Source of the DNA: Fodinibacter sp963695175
Lineage (GTDB): Bacteria > Actinomycetota > Actinomycetes > Actinomycetales > Dermatophilaceae
Direction of reading: 5' to 3'
NCBI GenBank assembly: GCA_963695175.1
Contig: CAVOGG010000011.1
Span: 1-64,000, forward strand
DNA: 64,000 nt
This document shows, piece after piece, positions 8,672 to 17,173 of this stretch (position 1 is its first letter; every line of letters begins with the position of its first letter). Both the position numbers and the translations under genes were made by a program. The notes below the pieces were generated by a model. That model was not told the DNA's origin. It saw only the letters and a program-made list of their open reading frames with translations, and did no database searches.

Positions 8672-9603
8672 ATCCCCTTGGACTCAAGGCTCTGGATGGC
8701 AGAGACATCCAGGTAGCGGTTCCTGAACTCCTTCACCCACGCCTCATCGAACTCTTCGGCCAACGCCGCGACGACGTCCTCCAAGGTCGTCGTGATGAAT
8801 GTCGACTGGTCAACCAAGTGGGTTCTGTAGCCGTCGATGACGTCCGATACAGCGGTGTTCAGCCGGGGTAGAGCAGCACGAAGGAACCCTCCCGGGCGAA
8901 CTGGGTCGCGGCGTTGATGCTGAGCGCCAGCAGGTGGTCGAGAAGGATCTGAGCGTTCTTGCCTGTCGACATCACGGGGAAGGAGTCGACCGCGAAGACA
9001 CCCGACGTCTCGAAGACCTCCTGCGGCCGGCCCACGCAGCTCGGCGGCGCCACCCCGAGGTCCTCGTGGTACTTCACCTCGATCCCCAGGAACCGGGGCG
9101 AACCGTCCGTCGCGGTGTACTCGACGTACACGTCGAATGCCGTGCCGTTGCCGAGGAACCTGGGGTCGCGGCGACCCGGTGACCACTCATAGCGGATCCC
9201 CGTCACCGTGCGGATGTCCGGCCACACCCTGCTGAGCGCGATCGAGACACGAGGGTCGTTGTGGTTTTCGGACAACGGGCCGAAGAGGTTCATGCATAGG
9301 GGCTGGCTCGACAGGAGGTTGCGCCAGAGCCGCGCGGGCTGCATCACGGCGCCCTCGATCTTCGCGATCTGCGGCAGCCTTCCGGGCTGCCTGCACGGCA
9401 TGCGCCGAGATGAACGCTGAGCCTGTCGCCTTGTACCGCGGAAGGTCAGCGAGCATCGACCCTGCATGGAGGGCATCGCTCTCCGGCTGCAGCGCGCGCC
9501 GCTCCCGCCACATCGACTGAAGTAGTCGGGCCTGCTGCTGCCACCCCCGAGAGTCGCCCTTGTAGTACGCCTGATGAGCTTTCAGCGTGTCCGCACTGAC
9601 CAT
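8668..9603 (-). pseudogene. PGN_0703-like PD-(D/E)XK nuclease-family gene, frame-disrupted
   Basis: Three consecutive frames together make a ~310-residue protein of the PGN_0703 type. The N-terminus (MVSADTLKAHQAYYKGDSRGW, ARLLQSMWRE) is read from 9603. The core (MQPARLWRNLLSSQPLCMNLFGPL, then FLGIEVKYHEDL with the nuclease E-x-K, then QILLDHLLAL and GSFVLLYP) is in a second frame. The tail (RLNTAVSDVIDGYRTHLVDQSTF, LEDVVAAL) is in a third. The last junction is a C-run of four where five would restore the frame (near 8877); the first is one extra base near 9370. It heads the nuclease operon and overlaps the NERD gene by 4 bp. Confidence 0.75.
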
Positions 9604-9694
9604 CACTCGACCGTAGCCACGAGTCAATCGCCCGCGCGCCAGATCGTCGGAACTCGGCCGGCATGCGGCGCGGTCGACGGTGACCGTGGACGGG

Positions 9695-9720
9695 GTGTGG
9701 GGGTGCTGTGGGTGGGGTGG
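9695..9720 (+). promoter_or_regulatory. 26-bp direct-repeat motif, copy 1 (candidate operator)
   Basis: A G/T-rich 26-mer starting GTGTGGG and ending GGGTGGGGTGG contains two TGTGGG words 11 bp apart, one helical turn. It lies 58 bp before the hemerythrin start. A copy with 24 of 26 identical bases lies at 12958, 63 bp before the small membrane protein gene. The XRE/NB-ARC regulator gene sits between the two copies. Confidence 0.5.
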
Positions 9721-9778
9721 GACGGCATCCGTCGTGAGGCTGGAGGCACCACTTCCAGCCAGCCCACGAGGAGCCACC

Positions 9779-10445
9779 ATGACCACCACGACCCGCACTG
9801 ACCAGCGTCCCGACGTCCACGAGATGGTCGTCGTCCATCGAGCCTTCCGGCGGGAGTCCGCCGCCGCCGCCGGCCTCATCCGCTCCACGCCAGAGGGCGA
9901 CACCCACCGCGCCAAGGTCGTCGCCGACCACCTTCGCCTCGGCCTGGCCGGTCTGCACATGCACCACACCGGCGAGGACATCGTGCTCTGGCCGCTGTTG
10001 CTCGAGCGCGCGGCGCCGTCGACCGGGCTGGTCGAGACGATGCAGACCCAGCACCACGCCGTCGACACCCACGTGGAAGCCATCATGCCCGCGCTAGACG
10101 CTTGGGAGGCCGCCCCCGCCAGGGCCGACGGCGAGCGGCTCGCCCAGCTTTGCGAGCAGCTCACCGTCGCCCTCGTCGAGCACCTCGACCTCGAGGAGCG
10201 CGAGATCCTGCCGCTGGCCTCGCGTCACGTCACCGCCGCCGAGTGGAACCAGATGGGCGAGCACGGCAAGGACTCGATGAGCCCCAGCCAGCTGCCCATC
10301 ATGTTCGGCCTGGTGCTCGAGGACGCGAACGACGAGGAGCGCGCGCAAGATGCTCGGCAACCTCCCGCTGCCGATCCGGCTCCTGCTGAAGACCGTCGGC
10401 GCGTGGCAGTTCAAGCGCTACGTCCGCCGTCTGCGCGCGTCATGA
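9779..10445 (+). CDS. hemerythrin HHE domain protein, frame-disrupted near its end
   Basis: This four-helix iron-binding protein is likely to be an oxygen, NO or iron sensor. His/Glu ligands are visible at VVVHRAFRRES, LHMHHTGEDIVLWPLL, QHHAVDTHVEA and VEHLDLEEREILPLA. The ATG at 9779 has GAGGAG at 6 nt. After DEER the frame runs on as low-complexity sequence, but skipping one extra C near 10345 gives a natural ending (KMLGNLPLPIRLLLKT..., stop TGA 10443-10445), so the gene probably carries a +1 error. The restored end overlaps the convergent regulator gene by 35 bp. The upstream 26-bp motif suggests control by that regulator. Confidence 0.85.
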
Positions 10446-12888
10446 CCATCGCGGCACGGGCCTGGATCTCGGCGTCACTCGCGACGCGGCCGGCGTCCCA
10501 CTCCCGGATGAACTCCCGCTCTCCGAGGGCGGCGCGGGTGGCGTCGAGCCCGCGGTCGGACAGCGCCCGCGACACCGGGAAGGCGGGGTCGACGGCATCC
10601 GCCGCCGAGATCGAGGCGCCCGCCCCGAACAGCCAGGCCGCGGATGCCGGGTCGCCCACCCGCTGCGCGAGGCTCGCCAGGGCGGGTAGCGCGTAGCCGA
10701 GGGTCCAGCTCAACCGCGCCGCGAGCGACAGGGCGACCGACTCGTCGAGCAGCGCGGCGGTCACGGGCTCGTCGCCGAGCAGCTCGGTGCGGGTGGCGTT
10801 GATGTTGAGTGCAGTGGCCAGGGTGAACGGGTTGCCCAGCTCGCGCGCCGTGGCCACCCCCTCCGTCAGCACCGCCCCGGCAGTGGCGAGGTCGCCCGCC
10901 GTGAGGGCCAGCAGGCCCTGGGCCAGCACCACGTGGGCCGCGACCCAGGTGCGGCCGGACTTCTCTGCCGCCTCCGCGGCGCCGGCCAGCAGGCCTTCGG
11001 CCTCGTGCAGCGCGCCCGCGAAGACCGCGCCCTGTCCCGCGAGGAGCTGGATCTCGCAGGTCACCGCGGGGTCGGCGACCCGACGCACCAGGGTCACGGC
11101 CTCGTCGGTGTCGTGCCGCATCCCCTCGACGTCGCCGGTCACCATGAGCAATCCGAGCCGCCCGGTAAGGGCGCGGCATCGCGCGACGTCGGACGCTCCG
11201 GGCCCGATCCGGTCGAGCCACGCCAGCCCCTCGCGGGCGTGGCCACGCAGCGCGAGGTAGAGCCAGAGGTTGCCGACGATCTCGGCTGCATCCCCGTCGC
11301 GGTCGAGCTCGAGCAGCCGCAGGTAGGCCGAGCGCAGGTTGGCGTGGTCGGCCTCGAGCCGGTCGAGCGCGACGGCGAGGCTCGGCCCCTGGAGGGGATC
11401 GCGGAAGGTCGTCGCGAGGGCGTGGAAGTGCGCGGCGTGCCGGTCGGCGGTCGCGGTGGCCGAGCCCGACTCGTGCAGGCGCTGCATCGCGAACTGCCGC
11501 ACCGGCTCGAGCAGCCGGAACCGCGGCTGGTCGTCGGGAGCCGGCACTCGCAGCACGAGCGACTGGTCGACGAGCGCACCAAGCGCCGGCACGACATCGG
11601 CGCCGTCGCCATCCTGCGCGACCGGCCCGACGTCGTCGAGCGAGAACCCGCCGCTGAACACCGCGAGCCTGGTGAAGAGGTCGACCTCCTCCGGCTCGAG
11701 AAGGTCCATGCTCCAGTCGAGCACCGTGGCCATGGTGCGGTGTCGGTCGGGCAGGTCGCGCGGGCCGGTGCCAAGGCCGGGCGAGCCGGCGCCAAGACCG
11801 GTCTGCTCCAACCGGGTGAGCAGTGTGGATGGCGAGAGCAGCCGCAGGCCCGGCGCCGCGAGCTCGAGCGCCAGGGGGATGCCGTCGAGCCGGCGACAGA
11901 TCGCCGCCAGGGTGGCGGCGTCGTGCTCGGTGACGGCGGTCGGTGAGCCGGCGGCCGCGGCACGTTCGAGGAGCAGCGCGACGGCGGGGGAGGAGGCCAC
12001 GGTCGCGAGGTCGTCGTCGGCCGGAGTCGCCAGCGGGCCGAGCACGACCTCGTGCTCGGCGCGCACCCGCAGCGCGGCCCGGCTGGTTGCCACGATGACC
12101 AGGTCGGGGCAGCGCGCGACGAGGTCGGCCAGCAGCGGCGCCGCCCCGGTGAGCTGCTCGAGGTTGTCGAGCACTAGCAGGACTCTCACGCCGGTGAGGT
12201 GTGCGACGAGCGCGTCGATCGGGTCGGCGGCGACGGCCTCGGGCATGCCCAGGGCGGCGGCGATCCTAGGCACCACGAGGGCCGGCTCGCGCACCGCCGC
12301 GAGGTCGACGGCGCGAGCGCCACCGGTGAACTGCGTTGCCTCGCGATGCAGCAGCTCCATCGCGAGCCGGGTCTTGCCGACCCCGCCCGGGCCGGTGACG
12401 GTCACGAGCCGGTGGGTGCCAGAGCGGACGAGGGCGCTCAGGTCGTCGAGGTCGGCCTCGCGGCCGATGAGCGGGGTCGTCGGCGTAGGCGGAGCCGCGG
12501 AGGAGGAGCCGAGCGTCGCTGCCGGGGGAGCGGATGGCGCGTGGCCGGCATCCGCCTCGGTGGTCGCGGGCATCGCTGGCGCGGAGGCGGACGCCGCGGA
12601 GCCGGCCACCTGCGCGACGGAGGATGCCGACCCGACCCGTGGCACGGCATCCCGACTGGGGACCGCAGCGACCAGAGCGGAACGTTCGTCATCGTCGAGG
12701 GCGAGACCGTCGGCGAGGGAACGGACGGTGTGCGGGTAGGGGCGCCGGCGCTCGCCGCGCTCGAGGGCTCCGATCGCCTTGGCGGTCAGGCCGGCTCGCT
12801 CGGCCAGCTCCTCCTGGGTCAGCGACCGCGACTCGCGCAGGCGGCGCAGCACGACGGCGAAGTCGCCCGGCGCCGCACCCGAATCCAC
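10411..12888 (-). CDS. XRE-type HTH / NB-ARC ATPase / TPR transcriptional regulator
   Basis: This 825-residue STAND-type regulator has three parts. Residues 10-65 form an XRE helix-turn-helix (LRRLRESRSLTQEELAERAGL, IGALERGERRRPYP). After an Ala/Pro-rich linker, an NB-ARC/AAA module spans about 135-430 with Walker A GPGGVGKTRLAMELL and Walker B VLLVLDNLEQL, followed by an ATSRAALRV sensor and a winged region. The rest is helical TPR-like repeats. Such proteins act as signal-gated switches: ligand binding to the repeats releases nucleotide-driven oligomerisation. It is divergent from the small membrane protein gene and convergent with the hemerythrin gene; both carry the same 26-bp motif, so these are its likely targets. 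The signal is unknown. Confidence 0.85.
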   Translation of the reverse strand: MDSGAAPGDFAVVLRRLRESRSLTQEELAERAGLTAKAIGALERGERRRPYPHTVRSLADGLALDDDERSALVAAVPSRDAVPRVGSASSVAQVAGSAASASAPAMPATTEADAGHAPSAPPAATLGSSSAAPPTPTTPLIGREADLDDLSALVRSGTHRLVTVTGPGGVGKTRLAMELLHREATQFTGGARAVDLAAVREPALVVPRIAAALGMPEAVAADPIDALVAHLTGVRVLLVLDNLEQLTGAAPLLADLVARCPDLVIVATSRAALRVRAEHEVVLGPLATPADDDLATVASSPAVALLLERAAAAGSPTAVTEHDAATLAAICRRLDGIPLALELAAPGLRLLSPSTLLTRLEQTGLGAGSPGLGTGPRDLPDRHRTMATVLDWSMDLLEPEEVDLFTRLAVFSGGFSLDDVGPVAQDGDGADVVPALGALVDQSLVLRVPAPDDQPRFRLLEPVRQFAMQRLHESGSATATADRHAAHFHALATTFRDPLQGPSLAVALDRLEADHANLRSAYLRLLELDRDGDAAEIVGNLWLYLALRGHAREGLAWLDRIGPGASDVARCRALTGRLGLLMVTGDVEGMRHDTDEAVTLVRRVADPAVTCEIQLLAGQGAVFAGALHEAEGLLAGAAEAAEKSGRTWVAAHVVLAQGLLALTAGDLATAGAVLTEGVATARELGNPFTLATALNINATRTELLGDEPVTAALLDESVALSLAARLSWTLGYALPALASLAQRVGDPASAAWLFGAGASISAADAVDPAFPVSRALSDRGLDATRAALGEREFIREWDAGRVASDAEIQARAAMVMTRADGGRSA

Positions 12889-12957
12889 GGGTCAGACGCT
12901 AGCCCGTCGGATGCCGGGCGCGTCGGTGGTTCGAGCGGTCGCGCAGGTGTGGTGCCG

Positions 12958-12983
12958 GTGTGGGTCTGCTGTGGGTGGGGTGG
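12958..12983 (+). promoter_or_regulatory. 26-bp direct-repeat motif, copy 2 (candidate operator)
   Basis: This copy differs from the one at 9695 at only two adjacent positions and keeps both TGTGGG words at 11-bp spacing. It lies in the divergent intergenic region between the regulator start (12888) and the membrane protein start (13047), so it could serve both promoters. Confidence 0.5.
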
Positions 12984-13046
12984 CACTCGCCGCGACGCGA
13001 AGGTGGGACGTGACGGCATCCGGCCGCCCCGACGAGAGGAACGACC

Positions 13047-13481
13047 ATGACCGCCACTCCCATGACCAGCACCGCACCCGGCACCCGCGCGACGGCCCGG
13101 ACGTCGACCTACGGCCGCCACATGTCGGGTGTGCTCGTCGCCGCGTTCACCCTGTCGGTGGTGCACACGATCTACGCGTGGGTGGCGGGCATCGAGGACC
13201 CGACCTTCACCGTCGACACCCCGCTCGCCTGGGGCTTCTACGCGGTGGCCTTCGGCATGGCCGCGCTGGCCCGCCGGAACGAGCGGTGGGCCCAGCTCAC
13301 GGTGCTCGCCTACCTCGCGACCGTGCTCGGCATCGCGTTCTTCTACTACCCGACGGTGTTCGGCCTGGAGCAGCAGACGGTGTTCGGCTGGTTCGAGAAC
13401 GACGTCTACGTCGGGCTGCTCGTCACGGCGACCTACCTCGGCGTGCAGCGGCTGCGGCGCACGACGCTCACGCCGGCGTGA
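13047..13481 (+). CDS. small four-helix membrane protein
   Basis: This is a 144-residue protein with a Thr/Ala-rich N-terminus and four predicted membrane segments (about GVLVAAFTLSVVHTIYAWV, AWGFYAVAFGMAAL, LTVLAYLATVLGIAFFY and VYVGLLVTATYLGV). The ATG at 13047 follows GAGAGG. No family with known function is recognised. The upstream 26-bp motif and the divergent NB-ARC regulator suggest co-regulation with the hemerythrin gene. Confidence 0.8.
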   Translation: MTATPMTSTAPGTRATARTSTYGRHMSGVLVAAFTLSVVHTIYAWVAGIEDPTFTVDTPLAWGFYAVAFGMAALARRNERWAQLTVLAYLATVLGIAFFYYPTVFGLEQQTVFGWFENDVYVGLLVTATYLGVQRLRRTTLTPA

Positions 13482-13507
13482 CGCGCGGGTAGGCGCTCGG
13501 GCTTCGC

Positions 13508-14107
13508 TCACACCTCACCGTCGGTGAAGACGATGCTCTCCTCGTAGGCGTCCACGAAGTGGATGACGCCCTCGAGCACCTCGAGCACGGCCGTGGCCAT
13601 CTGCTCGGGCGGGAGGTCGAGGTCGGGCAGCTCGGCCCGCTCCGGAACCTCCCTGATGAGCCGACGCAGGCGCCGCTGGTCGCCGTCGGAGAGCTCGTAG
13701 TCCTGGAGCACTGAGCTGAGGACGTCGCGCAGGCAGAACTTGGCCTCTTCGGGAGCGGAGGTCAAGGTGTCGATGACGGCGTCGAGCCACTCGTCATCGC
13801 CGCTCTCGAGCGCGTCGGTGACAGCGACGAACAGCTGGTGCTGCGCCGTCATCGCGGCGGGGTGCACCTGCTCGTGCTCGTCGTACGGGAGCGCGACGGC
13901 CCGCTCGACGAATCGGCGCGCCCGGGCCTCATCGCCGTCGTCGAGCGCGCGCAGCGCTTTGTCGAGGAGGTTCGTCGCCGCGTCCATCTGTGCCCGGCTG
14001 AACGGTGCGAGGGCGGCCGTCGCGCGCAGCGGGATGTCGCCCAGGCCCCGGTTCGCCTCCTGCTCCATGTGCCGTCGGAAGCGGTCGAAGACGTCGTTCT
14101 CATCCAC
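13508..14107 (-). CDS. conserved-looking hypothetical protein, helical
   Basis: This 199-residue acidic, mostly helical soluble protein has no signal peptide or membrane segment. The GTG start at 14107 lies 6 nt after a TAGGTT box, the leaderless arrangement seen repeatedly in this window. No domain is recognised; the middle (ALRALDDGDEARARRFVERAV) looks like a TPR-type helical hairpin. It lies 9 bp downstream of the next minus-strand gene (14117), so the two may be expressed together. Confidence 0.75.
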   Translation of the reverse strand: MDENDVFDRFRRHMEQEANRGLGDIPLRATAALAPFSRAQMDAATNLLDKALRALDDGDEARARRFVERAVALPYDEHEQVHPAAMTAQHQLFVAVTDALESGDDEWLDAVIDTLTSAPEEAKFCLRDVLSSVLQDYELSDGDQRRLRRLIREVPERAELPDLDLPPEQMATAVLEVLEGVIHFVDAYEESIVFTDGEV

Positions 14108-14116
14108 GTCGGCAAC

Positions 14117-14626
14117 CTACCTTCGAGGTTCCTGAGCGCCGGGCCGGTGGACGGCCAGATGCCTCGGTCGCGGGAGGAGCGCCGGGGTGAAGCCGGCCCG
14201 CTTGTCGGCGCACCCGGTCCACCCGTGCTCGGTGACGAGGTAGACGTCGCCGTCGTAAGCGGCGGCGAGGTGGTTGCTGTACCGCCACGCCAGGAGCCAG
14301 AAGAGCTCCTCCGGTCCGGGCACGACGCGACCCGAGCGGCAGACGACCGTCACGAACACGTGGTGCGGCGGCATCCACCCGCCGTCGACCCACGGGCGCT
14401 CGCCCACCATCGCCTCGGCATTCATCCTCAGCAGGTCGGAGGCCTCGTGCCGTCCTGGCAGGTCACCGCGGTGTGCGCGAACGACGTCGACGAGCGCCTG
14501 GTCAGGGTCTTCGCCCGACTGCACGAGGGCCACGAGCACGTCGCCGGGAGTGGGTCTGCGGCGGCGCAGTGCCTCGCCGATGATCGTGGCCGGCTCTCGA
14601 ACGTCCCACGGCTCGTGTGTCCTCAT
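14117..14626 (-). CDS. hypothetical protein
   Basis: This is a 169-residue soluble protein. An N-terminal helical part (GEALRRRRPTPGDVLVALV, QALVDVVRAHRGDLP) is followed by a more beta-rich part (HHVFVTVVCRSGR, FWLLAWRYSNHLAAAYDGDVYLVTEHGW). No known domain is recognised. It is the upstream partner of the 199-residue gene and may share its transcript. Confidence 0.65.
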   Translation of the reverse strand: MRTHEPWDVREPATIIGEALRRRRPTPGDVLVALVQSGEDPDQALVDVVRAHRGDLPGRHEASDLLRMNAEAMVGERPWVDGGWMPPHHVFVTVVCRSGRVVPGPEELFWLLAWRYSNHLAAAYDGDVYLVTEHGWTGCADKRAGFTPALLPRPRHLAVHRPGAQEPRR

Positions 14627-14763
14627 GCGGCCACCATCGCAGCCCCGAGCCTGGTGCCGATCCCGTCATCCACAGGGGGCGTGCCTGTGGATGACGCGGC
14701 GGCGCCATCGCGCCGGTCGTGCAGTCTGGATGCCGTGTGGGACGTGACGAGGGGAGCATCGCG

Positions 14764-15288
14764 GTGGGTTTCAACACGGAGTACCTGGGTCATCTGCGGA
14801 TCACACCGACGCTGAACCGGGCGGAGGTCGAGTGGTTGAGCGGGTTCGCTGACTGGGGTGCGCTGCCTGACGGCGACCCCTTCCGGCTCCCGATGAACCC
14901 CCGCGCGGCGCTCGCGAAGGCGTTCGCCGACGCGGGTGGGTCCATGTCTGGGCCCCCGGTCGTTCCGTACGGGGTGCATCACTGGCGCGCGTGCGAGCAC
15001 GGCGATCGCATCAGCTGGGTCCGTTCGGAGAAGTCCAACGACGCCGTTCAGGCTCTGACGTTCCTCGTCGAGCACTACTTGGGGCCTGACGCGAAGGCCA
15101 AGGGCAGCGAGAGCCCCGACTTCGCTGCGTTCACCTTCGACCACCGGCTCGACGGGGTGATCGTCGGTGAGCGCGACGACACCGACGAGTTGTTTCTCAT
15201 CCGGGTGGTCGACAGCGCCTTTCATCACGAGACGCTCGTCGGCGGCGTCGCCTGGTGGGAGAGCCCGGACGTCCTGAGCGAGTGGTGA
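14764..15288 (+). CDS. hypothetical protein of a widespread actinobacterial family
   Basis: The 174-residue product starts VGFNTEYLGHLRITPTLN and has NRAEVEWLSGFADW, then PYGVHHWRACEHGDRISW and FLVEHYLG. This pattern (GFNTxYxGxxxIxPxLNxAEVxxL) recurs in small uncharacterised actinobacterial proteins. The GTG at 14764 is preferred because GAGGGGAG lies 7 nt upstream; an earlier in-frame ATG has none. Function is unknown. Confidence 0.75.
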   Translation: MGFNTEYLGHLRITPTLNRAEVEWLSGFADWGALPDGDPFRLPMNPRAALAKAFADAGGSMSGPPVVPYGVHHWRACEHGDRISWVRSEKSNDAVQALTFLVEHYLGPDAKAKGSESPDFAAFTFDHRLDGVIVGERDDTDELFLIRVVDSAFHHETLVGGVAWWESPDVLSEW

Positions 15289-15392
15289 CGGCGGTGCAGC
15301 GGGCTTCGCACGGCCCGTTGCAGGCGGGCGATCCTCGACGCTGGACCGTCGAGGGATGTGGACAACTCCAGGGCCGTGTCATAGGACGCTTG

Positions 15393-15398
15393 TACGAT
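15393..15398 (+). promoter_or_regulatory. -10 box of a leaderless promoter (first HNH gene)
   Basis: TACGAT ends 6 nt before the ATG at 15405, so transcription should begin at or next to the start codon. The same TGTACGATTAG context with identical spacing precedes the second HNH gene at 29510. A TGTGGACAA nonamer, the reverse of a DnaA box, lies about 35 bp upstream in both. Confidence 0.6.
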
Positions 15399-15404
15399 TA
15401 GGTC

Positions 15405-16697
15405 ATGACTGAGGGACTTCCACTCGCCGAGCGGCTGGCGCGGATCGCGGCCGGGGTCGAGGCGTGCCGGGGGATCGAGGGCGAGCTGTGGCGTGCCGGT
15501 TCGGCCGAGCTCGAGCAGGTGATGGGCCACGTCGACGCGATGGTCGTGGCGGGGGAGTCGGCGCGGGTGGTCGTCACGGCGGAGGCGATCAGCCGCGGAG
15601 AGACAGGTTCTGGCCCCGACGCCTTGACGCCGGTGGCGTGGGTGCGGCGGCATGCTCCGTCGACGGTGGCGGGTGGGGCTGGTCAGGTGGTTTCGGTTGC
15701 CCAGGCGTTCGCAGTGCCCGGCAATGCACCGGTCAAGGATGCGGTGCTGTCCGGGGTGTTGCCGGTGCGCAGTGCCGCAGTGGTCGTGTCCGAGGCCGAC
15801 AAGCTGCTGCCGCTGCTGATCGAGGAGGCCAGGCCGACGGCCATGGATGGGCTGATCCGGATCGCGGCCGAGGAGGGGCCGCGGGAGTGCCGGAAGCTGC
15901 GGCCGGAGTTGCTGGCGAAGTACGGCGTGGATGGTCAGCTGCAGCGCGAGCAGGACGGGGCCAAGCGGTTCGTGTCGTTGTCGCAGCCGTTCGTGGACGA
16001 GATGGGTGTGGCCGAGTACCGGCTGACCCTGGACCCGGAGGGCAAGGCGGTGCTGGAGGCGGCGTTGGGTCCATTGTCAGCGCCGCAGCCGGTCGAGGGT
16101 GAGCGCGACCTGCGCTCGAGCGACCGGCGGCGGGGTGAGGCGTTGGTGACGTTGGTCCGCCGAGCCGTCGAGTCAGCCGAGCTGACGCCCAAGGGCGTGA
16201 AGTCGCAGCTGTTCGTCACGGTCGACCTCGAGACGTTGCGCAGCGGGGTGACCGGAGCAGGCGAGGTGCTGGCCGGCACCCAGTCCGGTGACCTCCTAGG
16301 GCCCGAGACGATGCGGCGGCTGGCCTGTGACGCGATGATCATCCCCACGGTGATGGGCGTGAAGGGAGCGGTGGTCGACCTCGGGCGGCAGGAGCGGTTG
16401 TTCACCCTGCCGCAGGTGCGCCGGCTGTGGCTTCGCGACCGGCATTGCACGTATCCGGGGTGCACGATGCCCGCGCAGTGGGCTGATGCGCATCACCTGG
16501 TTCATTGGGCAGATGGAGGCCCCTCCGATCTGTCGAACGCAGCCTTGTTGTGCGAACGACACCACACGGTGGTGCACACACGCCGGTACGCCGGGCGGCT
16601 TGTCGAGGACGAGGGAGGCTCGCGGGTGGAGTGGGACCGACGGGTTGGCTCGTACGACGAGCTGCTCGCCGGGCTCGCCGCGCGACAACCAGCGTGA
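15405..16697 (+). CDS. DUF222 / 13E12-repeat HNH endonuclease family protein, copy 1
   Basis: The 430-residue protein has an N-terminal helical DUF222 (13E12) region and a C-terminal HNH domain near residues 345-395: CTYPGC, WADAHHLVHWADGG, LSNAALLCERHHTVVH. The Cys pair and the H-N-H residues are present, so a metal-dependent nuclease is expected. These genes are multi-copy in actinobacteria and behave like mobile or repetitive elements. A close paralogue lies at 29510. Transcription looks leaderless and ends at a strong hairpin. Confidence 0.9.
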   Translation: MTEGLPLAERLARIAAGVEACRGIEGELWRAGSAELEQVMGHVDAMVVAGESARVVVTAEAISRGETGSGPDALTPVAWVRRHAPSTVAGGAGQVVSVAQAFAVPGNAPVKDAVLSGVLPVRSAAVVVSEADKLLPLLIEEARPTAMDGLIRIAAEEGPRECRKLRPELLAKYGVDGQLQREQDGAKRFVSLSQPFVDEMGVAEYRLTLDPEGKAVLEAALGPLSAPQPVEGERDLRSSDRRRGEALVTLVRRAVESAELTPKGVKSQLFVTVDLETLRSGVTGAGEVLAGTQSGDLLGPETMRRLACDAMIIPTVMGVKGAVVDLGRQERLFTLPQVRRLWLRDRHCTYPGCTMPAQWADAHHLVHWADGGPSDLSNAALLCERHHTVVHTRRYAGRLVEDEGGSRVEWDRRVGSYDELLAGLAARQPA

Positions 16698-16708
16698 CCC
16701 TGCCCCGC

Positions 16709-16731
16709 ACCCCGTCTCAGGCAGACGGGGT
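16709..16731 (+). terminator. terminator of first HNH gene
   Basis: A 9-bp stem ACCCCGTCT, loop CAGGC, AGACGGGGT sits 11 bp after the stop. The second HNH gene has an equivalent hairpin at 30815. Confidence 0.75.
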
Positions 16732-17173
16732 CACAGCCATGGGCGTGCCGAGTTCAGGGCCGCACCGGACGGCGCATCCGTCGGGCGGCGACCTCGGCAA
16801 CTGCATCGGTAAGCAGCGTCTCGATGCCGCTGTCGGTCATCGCTGCGAGGATGACGCCGCCCCAAGGTGTGGCTCGCCCAAGCATGTGCTCGTTGACGCA
16901 CCATCGCGGAGACCCTGACGGGGACTCGTGGGTGGCGCAGCGGGGGAGGGAGAAACAGCACGTCGTCGAACGTGCGTGCGCACAGCGGTGGCTCTACGGC
17001 TGTCCGCTCCAGAGAAACGCATCCCGACACTCGACGTGGCGAATGGCGGGGCTGGGCGGCCGTGGTCGACAAGGCCCCTCGATGGACTTGGAGTACGCCA
17101 CCGCCTCCCGCGCATCGTCCGCGGCGGGGTCCTGACCCGGCACCTGTGTCCGCCTCGCTGCAGGGACACAACC
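16732..17173. other. intergenic region with a possible gene remnant
   Basis: About 440 bp separate the HNH terminator from the stop of the minus-strand gene at 17174. No complete gene is evident. The minus strand at 16754-16911 encodes a natural-looking C-terminal peptide (listed separately); the rest is GC-rich with no clear signal. Confidence 0.4.
16754..16911 (-). pseudogene. possible C-terminal gene remnant
   Basis: A minus-strand frame ends at TGA 16754-16756 and encodes a natural-looking tail (NEHMLGRATPWGGVILAAM, then GIETLLTDAVAEVAARR). No good start or ribosome-binding site is visible and the peptide becomes unnatural upstream of about 16911. It may be the end of a decayed or frame-disrupted gene. 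No family is recognised. Confidence 0.25.

Noticed and set aside
5104..9603. Prophage or integrative element
   Set aside because: No integrase, att-like direct repeats, tRNA target or phage structural genes seen; only accessory nucleases are present.
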